Source: Rhodospirillaceae bacterium
GTDB taxonomy: Bacteria > Pseudomonadota > Alphaproteobacteria > UBA8366
Length of the DNA: 64,000 bases
Reading direction: 5' to 3'
Assembly: GCA_002722095.1 (NCBI GenBank)
Contig: PBKG01000006.1
Coordinates: 800,260-864,259 of the forward strand
A program made the translations under genes and the position numbers. Positions 18,154 to 27,788 of this stretch are shown here, piece by piece. How positions within the stretch are numbered: position 1 is the first letter of the stretch; the number at the start of each line of letters is the position of its first letter. Below the pieces are notes generated by a model. That model made no database searches and was not told the origin of the DNA. It saw only the letters and a list, made by a program, of their open reading frames with translations.

Positions 18154-19431
18154 TCAAACGACCCGAAGTTCGGGGGCTTGGTTTTTTTGTTCCGGGTCTT
18201 TGCTGACCCGAGGTTCGCCGAACAAAAAGCCCTGGCCAAGGTCGATGTTGTATTCGAGCAGTTCGATCAGTGCCTGTTCGGTTTCTACACCCTCGATAAT
18301 CAGGTCCACGCCAACTTCATCCAGCGCGGCTTTTACCGCGCGGATCGATTCCGGCGTGTAAATGCCATTGGATTGGAGGATACGATCGACGTGAACTTTG
18401 ACGAACCGGAAACCAATTTCGGAAAGGCCCGATGGGTCGAAATTGAGGTCGGCAACCTGATTCATGCAAAGCCGGTAGCCGACGTCGACCAGCCGCTGCA
18501 AGTCGCCGCTCGCATCTTCCGCATGTGCGGCGAGGTCCGATTGAGAGAGTTGGAACACAATGCAGGGCGCCATATCCCGGTTCGATTCGAGATATTCAAT
18601 GAAATCGGCAAAGAATTTGCGGTCGCCGAAAGTGCTCGGTGAAATGTTGCAGAAAAAGGCGGTCGAATAATTATGCTGCTGTGCCTTCTGCAATAGCTGA
18701 ACGCTGCGGAAGAGCAACATATTGTCTATGGCGAGACTGAGGGCCTTTTCCTTGGCGACGCCGGAATACTGAGGTGGCGTAATTTCAGCGCCGTCCGCCG
18801 AGCGGATGTGAATGAAGCTCTCGAAAAAACGTCTCTTCCGCTGAGGCAGGCTGACGATTGGTTGAAGGAATAAGTCGACCCGGTTGTGCCGCAGTGCATC
18901 GCGGATGATATCGACCAGCAAATCATCGCCAAGCTCGCTAATTTTGCGTGCGCCGACGCTTGGCACTTTTGGGCCGGCTTCGGCGGTCGGGTCTTCATCG
19001 AGCGATGCTGCCGTAGTCGGGCGCGTTTCGTGCTTGCCCGACGAATAAAGTTGCTCGACCAAGCCATGCAGCACTTTGACCTCGGAGGCGACCTCCTCGA
19101 TGTCCTCCGGTGCGCGTTTCGCTTCGTTTCTACTCTTGAATTGCTCCAACACTTCGTAGACACGGCGCAATTCGTCACGGTTCCGGGCTAAATCTTCCTG
19201 GTTCTGGTTGTAGGCTTTACGCAGGACAATCAACCTGCGCACGGCCTGGGTCTCGTTGGTGCGACGGGTGACGGTTTCCTGCGCGAGGCCACCGGCCAGC
19301 ATGATGACGATGCCGAACAGGATGGCCGTGAAATGATCGAGCCCGTGGATTAGTTCGGGAAGCGCGAACATGGCGGTAATCGCCGCCGCCGTGTAACAAC
19401 CGAAAATGAATGCGTGATATTGCTTCGACAT
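18154..19431 (-). CDS. membrane-anchored degenerate EAL-domain protein (TipF-like)
   Basis: The 425-residue protein has two N-terminal membrane segments (about 8-24 and 33-52), a coiled coil (about 60-130) and a C-terminal EAL domain (about 180-420). The EAL domain keeps the first Glu (FFESFIHI), the Asn in CNISP, the Lys in FVKVHV, EGVET and GQGFLFG. It has Gln in place of the Glu residues of ELTE (FQLSQS), and the catalytic DDFG is replaced by MNQVADL. It is therefore probably a c-di-GMP receptor rather than a phosphodiesterase. Two membrane helices, a coil and an inactive EAL is the architecture of TipF, a polar flagellum-assembly factor in Caulobacter. The ATG at 19431 is preferred over a TTG 6 nt upstream. 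Confidence 0.85.
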   Translation of the reverse strand: MSKQYHAFIFGCYTAAAITAMFALPELIHGLDHFTAILFGIVIMLAGGLAQETVTRRTNETQAVRRLIVLRKAYNQNQEDLARNRDELRRVYEVLEQFKSRNEAKRAPEDIEEVASEVKVLHGLVEQLYSSGKHETRPTTAASLDEDPTAEAGPKVPSVGARKISELGDDLLVDIIRDALRHNRVDLFLQPIVSLPQRKRRFFESFIHIRSADGAEITPPQYSGVAKEKALSLAIDNMLLFRSVQLLQKAQQHNYSTAFFCNISPSTFGDRKFFADFIEYLESNRDMAPCIVFQLSQSDLAAHAEDASGDLQRLVDVGYRLCMNQVADLNFDPSGLSEIGFRFVKVHVDRILQSNGIYTPESIRAVKAALDEVGVDLIIEGVETEQALIELLEYNIDLGQGFLFGEPRVSKDPEQKNQAPELRVV

Positions 19432-19530
19432 TCCCAAAAGAACTTCATAGGTGCTTTCAAAAGCACCGAATCACTAGGAGGTTACGCAGCGATTCCGCCG
19501 GGGGCAAGCATTGTCAGCAGGTAAAATCGT

Positions 19531-20583
19531 TCAATTTGCATCTATACCAACTGCATCCGCGACATTCGAAAATCCATCGCGTTCAAGTAAGGCGGCTAAA
19601 TCGCGCTTTATTGCTTCGATCAATGTAGGCCCTTGGTAGACAAGCGCGGTGTAGAGTTGCACCAATGAGGCTCCTGAACGGATTTTGCGGTAAGCATCTT
19701 CGCCCGATGCGATGCCGCCAACGCCGATGAGCGGCAACCTTTCCTGACAGCGGAGATACATTTCAGCGAGCAATGCTGTCGAGGGTGCAAATAAAGGTGC
19801 GCCGCTTAGCCCTCCCTCTTCTGAACTATGGCTGGCTTGCAACGTATCGGGGCGTTCGACGGTGGTATTGGACACGATCAAGCCGGCAATTCCCGAAGTG
19901 AGGGAAATTTCGGCAATATCGTCTTTGTCCTGATCGGTGAGATCGGGCGCAATCTTCACGAAAAGCGGGGGGGCTGCATTGGCGTCCGCAACGGCTTTCT
20001 GGACTGCCACGATCAATTCGCTCAAGGCTTCTTTGCTTTGCAGAGCCCTCAGGCCGGGCGTATTGGGGGAAGAGACATTTATGGTGAGATAGTCGCAAAT
20101 TGGCGCTACGCGCTTTGCGCCGACAACGTAGTCGGCGACGGCACTTTCCGAATCTTTGTTCCGGCCGATATTGGCGCCGACGATGCCCGCGGTCTGGTCC
20201 CGCGCGGCCAGACGATCCGCATAGGCGTCGAGGCCCCCATTGTTGAAACCGAGACGGTTGATGACCGCCTTGTCCTCCGGCAGTCGGAAAACGCGTGGTT
20301 TGGGGTTTCCGGCCTGTGGTTTGGGCGTCACGGTGCCTGTTTCGGCAAACCCGAAACCCGCGTTCAGCATGGCGGTGAAGACTTCCGCATCCTTGTCGAA
20401 ACCGGCCGCTATACCGATCGGATTAGGGAAGGAGAGCCCGGCAACTTCGGTTGCGAGCGACGGCGGGTCGGGCGCCGTCACACGAGGACCGAGTCCCGTG
20501 CGAAGGCCAAGTAGTGTCAGCCGATGGGCCCGTTCCGGCGTTAGTCGGTGGAGGAGCGGCAGCAGGGCGCGAGAGAGGTTCAT
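19531..20583 (-). CDS. pyrD: dihydroorotate dehydrogenase (quinone), class 2
   Basis: PyrD oxidises dihydroorotate to orotate in pyrimidine synthesis and passes electrons to membrane quinone. The 350-residue protein contains SFPNPIGIAAGFDKDAEVF, the FMN/orotate site NVSSPNTPGLRALQ with the class 2 catalytic Ser, and LIGVGGIASGEDAYRKIRSGA. An amphipathic N-terminal helix (SRALLPLLHRLTPERAHRL) is typical of membrane-associated class 2 enzymes. It lies 12 nt downstream of the DUF952 gene, an arrangement common in alphaproteobacteria. Confidence 0.96.
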   Translation of the reverse strand: MNLSRALLPLLHRLTPERAHRLTLLGLRTGLGPRVTAPDPPSLATEVAGLSFPNPIGIAAGFDKDAEVFTAMLNAGFGFAETGTVTPKPQAGNPKPRVFRLPEDKAVINRLGFNNGGLDAYADRLAARDQTAGIVGANIGRNKDSESAVADYVVGAKRVAPICDYLTINVSSPNTPGLRALQSKEALSELIVAVQKAVADANAAPPLFVKIAPDLTDQDKDDIAEISLTSGIAGLIVSNTTVERPDTLQASHSSEEGGLSGAPLFAPSTALLAEMYLRCQERLPLIGVGGIASGEDAYRKIRSGASLVQLYTALVYQGPTLIEAIKRDLAALLERDGFSNVADAVGIDAN

Positions 20584-20595
20584 TAGGCCGGTCCG

Positions 20596-20937
20596 TCAGT
20601 CCAAGGGTGGGAAGATATGGTTCCCGTCGGCGTCGAGCGGCAGCGGTTTCGCCCAAAGCGCATGGGCCGGGTCGAGCACGCCGTAGAGGTGCGGAAACGC
20701 TTTGTTGTCCCGTGACATTTCCCACTTCAAGTTATCGCCGAGGCTTTCCGCTTCGACGGCGATCAACAGCAAGTCAGCGAGCCCCTTGCAATAGAGCTCG
20801 GCACTGGTTTCGATTTCCTCGGCGGAAGAAAAATGTAGGAAGCCGTCATTTTTATCCGCGAGTCCTCCTTCATAACGGCGCGACCTAAGTGCGCTCTTCC
20901 AATCAGCCTCTCGGGCGAGATGATAGATCGTTGGCAT
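20596..20937 (-). CDS. DUF952 domain protein
   Basis: This 113-residue protein has the DUF952 pattern: IYHLAREADWKSAL at the start, DGFLHFSSAEEI in the centre and KAFPHLYGVLD with the conserved His near the end. The family is small, cytoplasmic and without an established function; it is distantly related to RNA 2'-phosphotransferase/ART-like folds. It is the first gene of a probable two-gene unit with pyrD. Confidence 0.88.
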   Translation of the reverse strand: MPTIYHLAREADWKSALRSRRYEGGLADKNDGFLHFSSAEEIETSAELYCKGLADLLLIAVEAESLGDNLKWEMSRDNKAFPHLYGVLDPAHALWAKPLPLDADGNHIFPPLD

Positions 20938-21032
20938 GGGGCGACCCTAATGCGATTCGCCGAAAGGGCCTAGAGACTCATGCAAACTAGTCTATAGATT
21001 GGACCCAGTTCAGTAAAAGGTAAGCACATCTG

Positions 21033-22403
21033 ATGACCGACCCTCTCGACCTACCGTTGGAAACGCTGATTCCCATGCTGCAGAAAGGCGAGTGTGCAGC
21101 GGATGACGTAATCGCCGCCGCCAGCGCGCGCCACGAAACTTTTGGCGACCAATTGCAGGCTTATCTGCGTTGGGACCCGGCGCCCGCAGTTGCAGGCGGT
21201 GGCGTGCTTGCGGGAATACCGGTTTCGGCAAAAGATCTTTTCGGCCTCGAAGGTTTCGAGACATTTGCCGGCTCGCCAAGCCCGCTTCCGGCTAATTGGT
21301 GCGTCGAAGGGCCGGTTGTTGCCGCACTCAAATCCGCTGGTGCCACGATCATGGGCAAAACCCATATGGTCGAATTCGCCTTCGGCGGTATCGGCACTAA
21401 TCCCCATTGGCCAACGCCGGCGAACCCGTGGGATGTGAAGACGCCTCGTGTCCCGGGCGGCTCCAGCTCCGGTGCCGGTGTCAGTATTTGGGAGGGTTCG
21501 GCATTGGTTGCGCTCGGCAGCGATACCGCCGGTTCGGTCCGGGTCCCTGCGAGCTTTACGGGTACGGTCGGGCTCAAGACCACCAAGGGCTGCTGGTCCA
21601 CGGACGGTCTTGTGCCGCTCAGTACGAGTTTGGACACGCCTGGCCTTCTGACACGCTCGGCGGCCGATATGGCGGTGGCATTTTCGGTGATCGATCCCGA
21701 TAAGGGTGAACCGTTCGAGCGGTTCTTAGCGACGTTACGGGAAAGAGATCTTTCGGACATCAAATTGGGACTGTGCAGGTGGTTTTTCGAGGATTGCGAC
21801 CCCGGTATCGCGGAAACGATTGAAGCGTCGGTCGCCAAGTTGGAAAAGGCCGGCGCATCCGTCGCCGAGATCACGCTTCCGTCCGTCGTGGAGGCCGGAG
21901 AAATTTTCGGCCGTGGCGGGCTGGCGGCGCCGGAGTTTGCAGCCTTGATCAACGATCAGTTTGCCGACTGGAAGCCGACGCTCGATCCCAATGTGTTGGC
22001 GCGGTTCGAAAGGATGGAAGCGATTCCTGCGATCGACTATATCTCGCGCCGAAACCGGCTCGCGGAACTTGCCGCCGAGGCAGACCAAGCGCTGGAGAGC
22101 ATCGATGCGCTAATCGGCCCGACGGTTCCGATCACGCCGCCGACGGTAGAAGCAGTGTCGGTGCCGGAAGAATATTTCCGCTGCAATATGGCGACGCTTC
22201 GCAACACTTCGATCGTCAATCTTCTCGATCAGTGTGCTGTTAGCTTGCCGGTGGGCTTGGACAAGGCCGGTATGCCGGTTGGGTTGCATCTGATTGGGAG
22301 GAACGGCGCCGATAGGGAAATTATCTCGGTTGCCCTGGCTGCAGAAAAAATACTCGGTACCGCTCGCGAAATCCTAGGAACGCCGCCGCTCATCGCGGCC
22401 TAA
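21033..22403 (+). CDS. amidase (amidase-signature family)
   Basis: The 456-residue protein belongs to the amidase-signature family of Ser-cisSer-Lys hydrolases. The catalytic Lys is in GIPVSAKDLFGLEG. The glycine/serine-rich loop PGGSSSGAGVSI and the nucleophile region LGSDTAGSVRVPASFTGTVG supply the serines. The sequence looks like a stand-alone amidase rather than GatA, as no gatB or gatC is adjacent. The substrate is not predictable. It is convergent with lysS, with only 1 nt between the stops. Confidence 0.93.
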   Translation: MTDPLDLPLETLIPMLQKGECAADDVIAAASARHETFGDQLQAYLRWDPAPAVAGGGVLAGIPVSAKDLFGLEGFETFAGSPSPLPANWCVEGPVVAALKSAGATIMGKTHMVEFAFGGIGTNPHWPTPANPWDVKTPRVPGGSSSGAGVSIWEGSALVALGSDTAGSVRVPASFTGTVGLKTTKGCWSTDGLVPLSTSLDTPGLLTRSAADMAVAFSVIDPDKGEPFERFLATLRERDLSDIKLGLCRWFFEDCDPGIAETIEASVAKLEKAGASVAEITLPSVVEAGEIFGRGGLAAPEFAALINDQFADWKPTLDPNVLARFERMEAIPAIDYISRRNRLAELAAEADQALESIDALIGPTVPITPPTVEAVSVPEEYFRCNMATLRNTSIVNLLDQCAVSLPVGLDKAGMPVGLHLIGRNGADREIISVALAAEKILGTAREILGTPPLIAA

Positions 22404-22404
22404 A

Positions 22405-23991
22405 TCATTCAGCGCTAAGGTCGTCGCCGGCAAGGGCGCGGCGAATTAATGTTGCGGTTTCTGCGACACCGTAAAGCGCGATGAACGAGCCCATGCGAGG
22501 GCCCTGTTCCTGCCCGAATAAGACTTCGTAGCAGGCCTTGAACCAATCGCGCAGATTCTCGAATCCGTGCGATTTGCCGATCTCATAAACTTGGTTTTGT
22601 AAGTCGCTCGCTTCTGCGTCCGCGGCCATGTCGTCAAGCGCGGCGGCGAGATCGCCGAGCGCCGCCTGTTCCTGCTCGGTAGCCGCCCGGTAACTTTTGG
22701 TCGGCTTGACGAAATCCTGATAGTAGCGAATAGCGAATCCGACCATCGCATCGAGCGTCGGGTTTTTCTCAGGACTCGCCTCCGGTGCGTAGCGGGTGAT
22801 GAACCCCCACAGCACCGCCTTGTCTTCGGTGTTACAGACGCTTGCCAGGTTGAGCAAGATTGCGAAGTTGAGTGGCACGTCGCTCGGCGGCGGGTCGCCC
22901 CGATGAATATGCCAGCTTGGGTTCTCCGCCTGCCGCGCCGGTTCCTCCTCGGGAAACTTGCCGAGGAAATTCAGATAGTCGTCCACATTTTTTGGAATCA
23001 CGTCGAAATAGAGACGCTTTGCCGACTTCGGCTTTTGAAACATGAAGAGCGCGAGACTCTCTTTTGGTGCGTAGGAGAGCCATTCTTCGATGGTCAGGCC
23101 GTTGCCACGCGACTTTGAAATCTTTTCGCCGTTCTCGTCCAGGAACAATTCGTAAGTGAGGTTCTGCGGCGTTCGCCCGCCGAGTGCTTTGGCGATGCGT
23201 CCCGATTGTTGGACCGAGTCGATCAGGTCTTTGCCCGACATTTCATAATCGACCGAAAACGCATACCAGCGCATTGCCCAATCGGGTTTCCATTGCAGTT
23301 TGCATTTGCCGCCGGTGACTTCGGTTTCCACCTGCGTTCCGTCATCCCGCTGATAAACGATGGTGCCCGCCGACGGATCGGTTTCGATCACCGGTACCTG
23401 CAATACATGACCGGTCTCGGGGCAAATAGGTAAAAACGGGCTGTAGGTCTTTTGCCGTTCGGCGCCCAACGTCGGCAGCATGATCCCCATTACGTCGTCA
23501 TAGACCTCGAGCATACGCTTGAGGGCGTCGTCGAACAGTCCCGCCTTATAACACTCGGTCGAGCTCTTGAATTCATAGTCGAAGCCGAAATCATCTAGGA
23601 AAGCGCGAAGACGAGCGTTGTTGTGATGCGCAAAACTTTCATGGGTGCCGAACGGGTCCGGCACCTCGGTCAACGGCTTGTTGAGATTTTCCGTGAGCAA
23701 ATCCTGATTTGGCAAATTCTCAGGCACTTTGCGAAACCCGTCCATATCGTCGGAAAAGGCGAACAGTTTGGTCGGAATGTCGGATAGTTCCTGAAAAGCG
23801 CGTTGCACCATGGTCGTGCGCTGCACCTCACCGAAAGTACCGATATGAGGCAGGCCCGAGGGGCCATAGCCGGTTTCGAAGAGCACGTAGCCCTTTTCCG
23901 GCGGTTTGCCACCAAGTCTTTTAAGCAGCCGCCGTGCTTCGTCGAACGGCCAGGCCTTGGCCTTTTCCGCAATCTCTCGCGTGATCGCCAT
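22405..23991 (-). CDS. lysS: lysyl-tRNA synthetase, class I
   Basis: This enzyme charges tRNA-Lys. The 528-residue protein has the class I signatures: [16 protein letters not shown] (HIGH-like HIGT) and [18 protein letters not shown] (KMSKS-like KISKS). This is the archaeal-type LysRS-I, which replaces the usual class II enzyme in many alphaproteobacteria and spirochaetes. The length is normal. The gene stands alone, divergent from the helicase across a 318-nt gap. Confidence 0.95.
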   Translation of the reverse strand: MAITREIAEKAKAWPFDEARRLLKRLGGKPPEKGYVLFETGYGPSGLPHIGTFGEVQRTTMVQRAFQELSDIPTKLFAFSDDMDGFRKVPENLPNQDLLTENLNKPLTEVPDPFGTHESFAHHNNARLRAFLDDFGFDYEFKSSTECYKAGLFDDALKRMLEVYDDVMGIMLPTLGAERQKTYSPFLPICPETGHVLQVPVIETDPSAGTIVYQRDDGTQVETEVTGGKCKLQWKPDWAMRWYAFSVDYEMSGKDLIDSVQQSGRIAKALGGRTPQNLTYELFLDENGEKISKSRGNGLTIEEWLSYAPKESLALFMFQKPKSAKRLYFDVIPKNVDDYLNFLGKFPEEEPARQAENPSWHIHRGDPPPSDVPLNFAILLNLASVCNTEDKAVLWGFITRYAPEASPEKNPTLDAMVGFAIRYYQDFVKPTKSYRAATEQEQAALGDLAAALDDMAADAEASDLQNQVYEIGKSHGFENLRDWFKACYEVLFGQEQGPRMGSFIALYGVAETATLIRRALAGDDLSAE

Positions 23992-24309
23992 CGATTCACT
24001 CCGTTGGGCGGCGCCTATCGGTGCGCCGTCGATGCGCGGAACCTATGGCGGCGTGTTCGGAGCGTCAATGCGGTTTTAGGGTTCTGGCCTCGAAATTTGC
24101 GTATTGAACAAAACAAGAACTGTGGTTACTGTCTTGGTTGATTCGAGTGAGGTAATTTTTTGCGCACGTTTTGCAATTTCAATAGAAGTTCTATGCGAAC
24201 CTGTCGGTTCCCAATTGCGCGCTTAGGCTGTCCGCCTCTCATCTGCAACAGTGATTATTTGTCTCAGCCGCGACGCTGATCGCCCGGCTGTCACGGTTCA
24301 TTTACAATA
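23992..24309. other. 318-nt intergenic region between lysS and the helicase gene
   Basis: No open frame, tRNA or clear terminator is visible. The best promoter-like pair on the plus strand is TTGAAC (24104-24109), a 17-nt spacer and TACTGT (24127-24132), which could serve the helicase. GAACCTGTCGGTTC forms a short inverted repeat in the later part. None of these is strong. Confidence 0.4.
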
Positions 24310-27066
24310 GTGCTCGCTCCAGTTCCTTCTCTCCGACTCCCCGCAGCACCGATACTGGTTGCCGGTTTGACCAGTGCGGTTTGGCTTCCGGCGGATGGAG
24401 AAATCGAGGAACTGCCTTTGAAAGAGGCCGCCCGGCGGATACGCGACGGGGCGAAACCAATGATCTGCCACGGGCCCGTTACGGCAGGTCGCTTGAGGCT
24501 CGATCCGTTCGAGGCATTCGATTTGCTGGAACTCTACGCTTTCGTTTGTCCAGGGCAATTTACGATTCCTACACCGCAGGGATTAACCGATGCATTGGAG
24601 CTTCCGGCGCCGGGATCACTTGCCGAGGAGGCGTCCGCGCTCCGGCAAGTAGCGCTGGAACTATTGCAGCGCTTGAGCGAACTGTCGCCGAAGGGGCTTG
24701 TCAGTCTCGCTTTCGCCATGGGGCGGGGAGGTTGGGTCTGGGCTCCCGCAGTATTGGCCGCTCTCGGAGAGGAAGTGGACGACCGGATGCGCGCGCCTGG
24801 CAGTGGGCTGGATGTTTGGAACCTGCTTACCGAATGGTCGGAGCATGCGCCGAGCACCCCGCCCGGCGAGGAACCGGTGGCGCCGGTGGAGGCGAGGGAC
24901 CGGTTGACGCAATTGTTGGGCGAGGGGTCCGAGGAGCGTCCGAGCCAAGCGGACTACGCCTCGGCTGCGACGGGCGCCTTTCAGCCCCGAAACCATGCGG
25001 GAGCCCCGCATATGGTTTTAGGCGAAGCGGGTACCGGGGTCGGCAAGACTTTGGGCTATTTGGCGCCGGCAAGTGTGTGGGCGGAAAAGAACGAGGCGCC
25101 GGTCTGGGTCTCGACCTATACCCGCAATCTGCAGCATCAGATAGATCAGGAACTCGACCGGTTGTTCCCCGAGGAGGCCGAAAAGGCCCGACGGGTGGTC
25201 GTTCGTAAAGGACGCGAAAATTATCTCTGCTTGCTGAATTTCGAAGATGCGGTGAAAGGCGTTGCGATACGCAAGCGTGACGCAATTGCGCTTGGCCTCT
25301 TGGCGCGTTGGGCTTCGGTTAGCCGCGACGGCAGTATGACCGGAGGCGATTTTCCGGCCTGGCTGGTCGATCTCGTCGGCCGCGCCCGCACGGTGGGCCT
25401 GACGGACCGGCGCGGCGAGTGCATCTATGCGAGCTGCGCCCACTACGGCAAATGCTTTATCGAGAAAGGTATCCGGCGTGCCCGGCGTGCGGATCTGGTG
25501 GTTGCCAATCATGCGCTAGTGATGGTGCAGGCAGCGCGAGGCCGGTTTACGGGACCGGGCGCGCCCACACGATTTGTTTTCGATGAAGGCCATCATGTTT
25601 TCGACGCGGCCGACAGCGCGTTCTCTGCCTACTTGAGCGGCCGGGAAGCGGCCGAACTTCGGCGTTGGCTGCGCGGCAGTGAAGGGGGATCGCGCAGCCG
25701 GGCCCGTGGCTTGAAGCGCCGGCTTGAAGATTTAATCGGCGAAGATGACCGTCTAATGGCTCATCTCACCGGGGCGCTGAAAGCAGCCCAAGCCCTTCCG
25801 GGCGAAGGTTGGCATCAGCGATGTAGCGATGGTCGGGCGGTTGGTCCCACGGAGGCCTTCCTGGCCCAGGTACGTGAGCAGGCCTATGCCCGCAGTCCCG
25901 ATGCACGCAGCCCCTACGATCTCGAATGCGATATCGGCGAGCCGGTCGATGGCTTGCTTGAAGCGGCGGCTGCACTGGAGGAGGCGCTATTTCTAATCGA
26001 GCGTCCCTTGAAGGCGCTTCGATTAGGGCTCGAAGCGCGTCTCGATGAGGAGGCGGATGAACTCGACACTCAGACGCGCAACCGCATCGAGGCATTGGCA
26101 CAATCTATTGCCCATCGCGGTGAACAAAGTCTTGCCGCCTGGCGGGGCATGTTGGCCGCCCTCGCCACCGAACGGCCTGCGGAATTCGTCGATTGGTTTA
26201 GCGTCGAACGAATCGATGGGCGCGACTTCGATGTGGGTATGCACCGCCATTGGGTAGATCCGACTATTCCGTTTGCCGAGCAGGTCGCCGGGCCCGCCCA
26301 CGGATTGTTGGTTACCTCGGCGACACTTCGGGACGGCACCGGCGAAACCGAAGCCGATTGGCTGGCAGCGGAAACGCGGACTGGCGCGGTACATTTGCCC
26401 GAACCGCCGATCCGGGCCGAGGTGCCGTCTCCTTTCGATTATGGCGCGCTGACGCGGGTCTTCATCGTTAAGGACGTGCGCAAGGATAAATTCGATCAGG
26501 TGGCCGCGGCATATCGTGAGCTCTTTTTGGCCGCCGGCGGTGGCGCTCTCGGGCTTTTCACCGCGATCAGCCGGCTGCGTGCGGTCCACAGCCGAATTAC
26601 CGAGCCGCTCGACCATGCGGGCCTGCCGCTCTACGCCCAGCATGTGGATCGGTCCAATCTTGCAACTTTGGTCGATATTTTTCGTGCGGAGGAAGATTCG
26701 TGCCTGCTCGGCACGGATGCGGTGCGGGACGGGGTCGACGTGCCGGGCGCGAGCTTGCGTCTTATCGTCTTCGATCGCGTGCCTTGGCCACGCCCGACCA
26801 TCCTGCACCGGGCGCGGCGTGCGGCATTCGGTAAGCGGAAGTATGACGATATGATCACCCGATTGCGGCTTAAACAGGCCTACGGCCGTTTGGTGCGTCG
26901 GGCCGACGATCGTGGAGTGTTCGTCATGCTGGATCCGATGACCCCATCCAGGCTGTTAGGCGGATTTCCGGAAGGAGTCGAGGTGGCACCCGTCGGCTTA
27001 GCGGAGGCGGTCTCGGAAATCCGGCGATTTTTCGGGCGCGAAGAGATTGCCGAGGCGCAGGCCTAA
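24310..27066 (+). CDS. DinG/XPD-like ATP-dependent DNA helicase with Fe-S site
   Basis: This is a 918-residue superfamily 2 helicase of the Rad3/XPD/DinG group. Residues 1-150 form an N-terminal domain typical of the alphaproteobacterial version (PLKEAARRIRDGAKPMICHG; FEAFDLLELYAFV). Walker A is GEAGTGVGKTLGY. Four cysteines fit an XPD-type Fe-S cluster (YLCLLNFED, then GECIYASCAHYGKCF). The DEAH-type box is FDEGHH, and the C-terminal helicase motif ends RLKQAYGRLVRRADDRG. The start is GTG with no obvious binding site. It probably acts in DNA repair or removal of structured DNA. Confidence 0.9.
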   Translation: MLAPVPSLRLPAAPILVAGLTSAVWLPADGEIEELPLKEAARRIRDGAKPMICHGPVTAGRLRLDPFEAFDLLELYAFVCPGQFTIPTPQGLTDALELPAPGSLAEEASALRQVALELLQRLSELSPKGLVSLAFAMGRGGWVWAPAVLAALGEEVDDRMRAPGSGLDVWNLLTEWSEHAPSTPPGEEPVAPVEARDRLTQLLGEGSEERPSQADYASAATGAFQPRNHAGAPHMVLGEAGTGVGKTLGYLAPASVWAEKNEAPVWVSTYTRNLQHQIDQELDRLFPEEAEKARRVVVRKGRENYLCLLNFEDAVKGVAIRKRDAIALGLLARWASVSRDGSMTGGDFPAWLVDLVGRARTVGLTDRRGECIYASCAHYGKCFIEKGIRRARRADLVVANHALVMVQAARGRFTGPGAPTRFVFDEGHHVFDAADSAFSAYLSGREAAELRRWLRGSEGGSRSRARGLKRRLEDLIGEDDRLMAHLTGALKAAQALPGEGWHQRCSDGRAVGPTEAFLAQVREQAYARSPDARSPYDLECDIGEPVDGLLEAAAALEEALFLIERPLKALRLGLEARLDEEADELDTQTRNRIEALAQSIAHRGEQSLAAWRGMLAALATERPAEFVDWFSVERIDGRDFDVGMHRHWVDPTIPFAEQVAGPAHGLLVTSATLRDGTGETEADWLAAETRTGAVHLPEPPIRAEVPSPFDYGALTRVFIVKDVRKDKFDQVAAAYRELFLAAGGGALGLFTAISRLRAVHSRITEPLDHAGLPLYAQHVDRSNLATLVDIFRAEEDSCLLGTDAVRDGVDVPGASLRLIVFDRVPWPRPTILHRARRAAFGKRKYDDMITRLRLKQAYGRLVRRADDRGVFVMLDPMTPSRLLGGFPEGVEVAPVGLAEAVSEIRRFFGREEIAEAQA

Positions 27067-27096
27067 GGGCGGATCATCCAAAACCGATGCTTTGAC

Positions 27097-27588
27097 TTAG
27101 GAACCCAGCGCTCTTACTCGGCGGCGCGGACGTTCGCCGGTAAGCACGGTAAGTGCGTCGGCAAATTCGTCGGCTCGATCACCGAGACCGGCGAAGAATT
27201 TGGCGTCAGCGGCTTGCACTGCCGGTTCGGCATCGTTCACCGCACTCCCACCTTCTTCGGTTAGGACAATGGAGACGGCTCGGCGGTCTTGTCGGTGGCG
27301 CGTCCGCCTGACGAGGCCGCGTTTTTCCAGCGACCTGATGACTTGAGAGGTCATCATTGCATCGGTCCGGCAATGCTGGGCCAGTGTCGATTGTTTGATA
27401 GCCGCGTCGTCCGGTGACAACTCGGCCAATCCCGACAGCAACAGGAATTGCACCGGCGTCAGATCAAACTGCGCCAGGGTCTCTTTTTGTGTTTTTTGCC
27501 AGAGATTGACCACCCGCCAGATCAGATAGCCAGTGCCCTGGCTGGCAGGAGTATCCGAGTGTGCGTGATCGGAAACCTGATCGTTCAT
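27097..27588 (-). CDS. MarR-family transcriptional regulator
   Basis: The 163-residue protein has a winged helix-turn-helix of MarR type: LTPVQFLLLSGLAEL, the recognition region LAQHCRTDAMMTSQVIRSLE and the wing KRGLVRRTRHRQDRRAVSIV with the DxR signature. Regulators of this family respond to small aromatic or other ligands. It is divergent from the small gene at 27789. No target gene is obvious nearby. Confidence 0.92.
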   Translation of the reverse strand: MNDQVSDHAHSDTPASQGTGYLIWRVVNLWQKTQKETLAQFDLTPVQFLLLSGLAELSPDDAAIKQSTLAQHCRTDAMMTSQVIRSLEKRGLVRRTRHRQDRRAVSIVLTEEGGSAVNDAEPAVQAADAKFFAGLGDRADEFADALTVLTGERPRRRVRALGS

Positions 27589-27788
27589 GATCCCTACATT
27601 TTATAAGCGCGCATGGCTATTAGCCAGTCGGATTTAGGATTTTCTTGCCGACCGAATGAAGATTCTTCCTGCCTTTTCGAGAGCGCCTCTTCGCCAAGCC
27701 TTTGAGTCTCCGGCATTCGTCTTTGGCACGGAATCTGCGTCACCTTCGCCAGGGAATAGGTCAGGTTTAGGGGGATCGAACGAAGACA

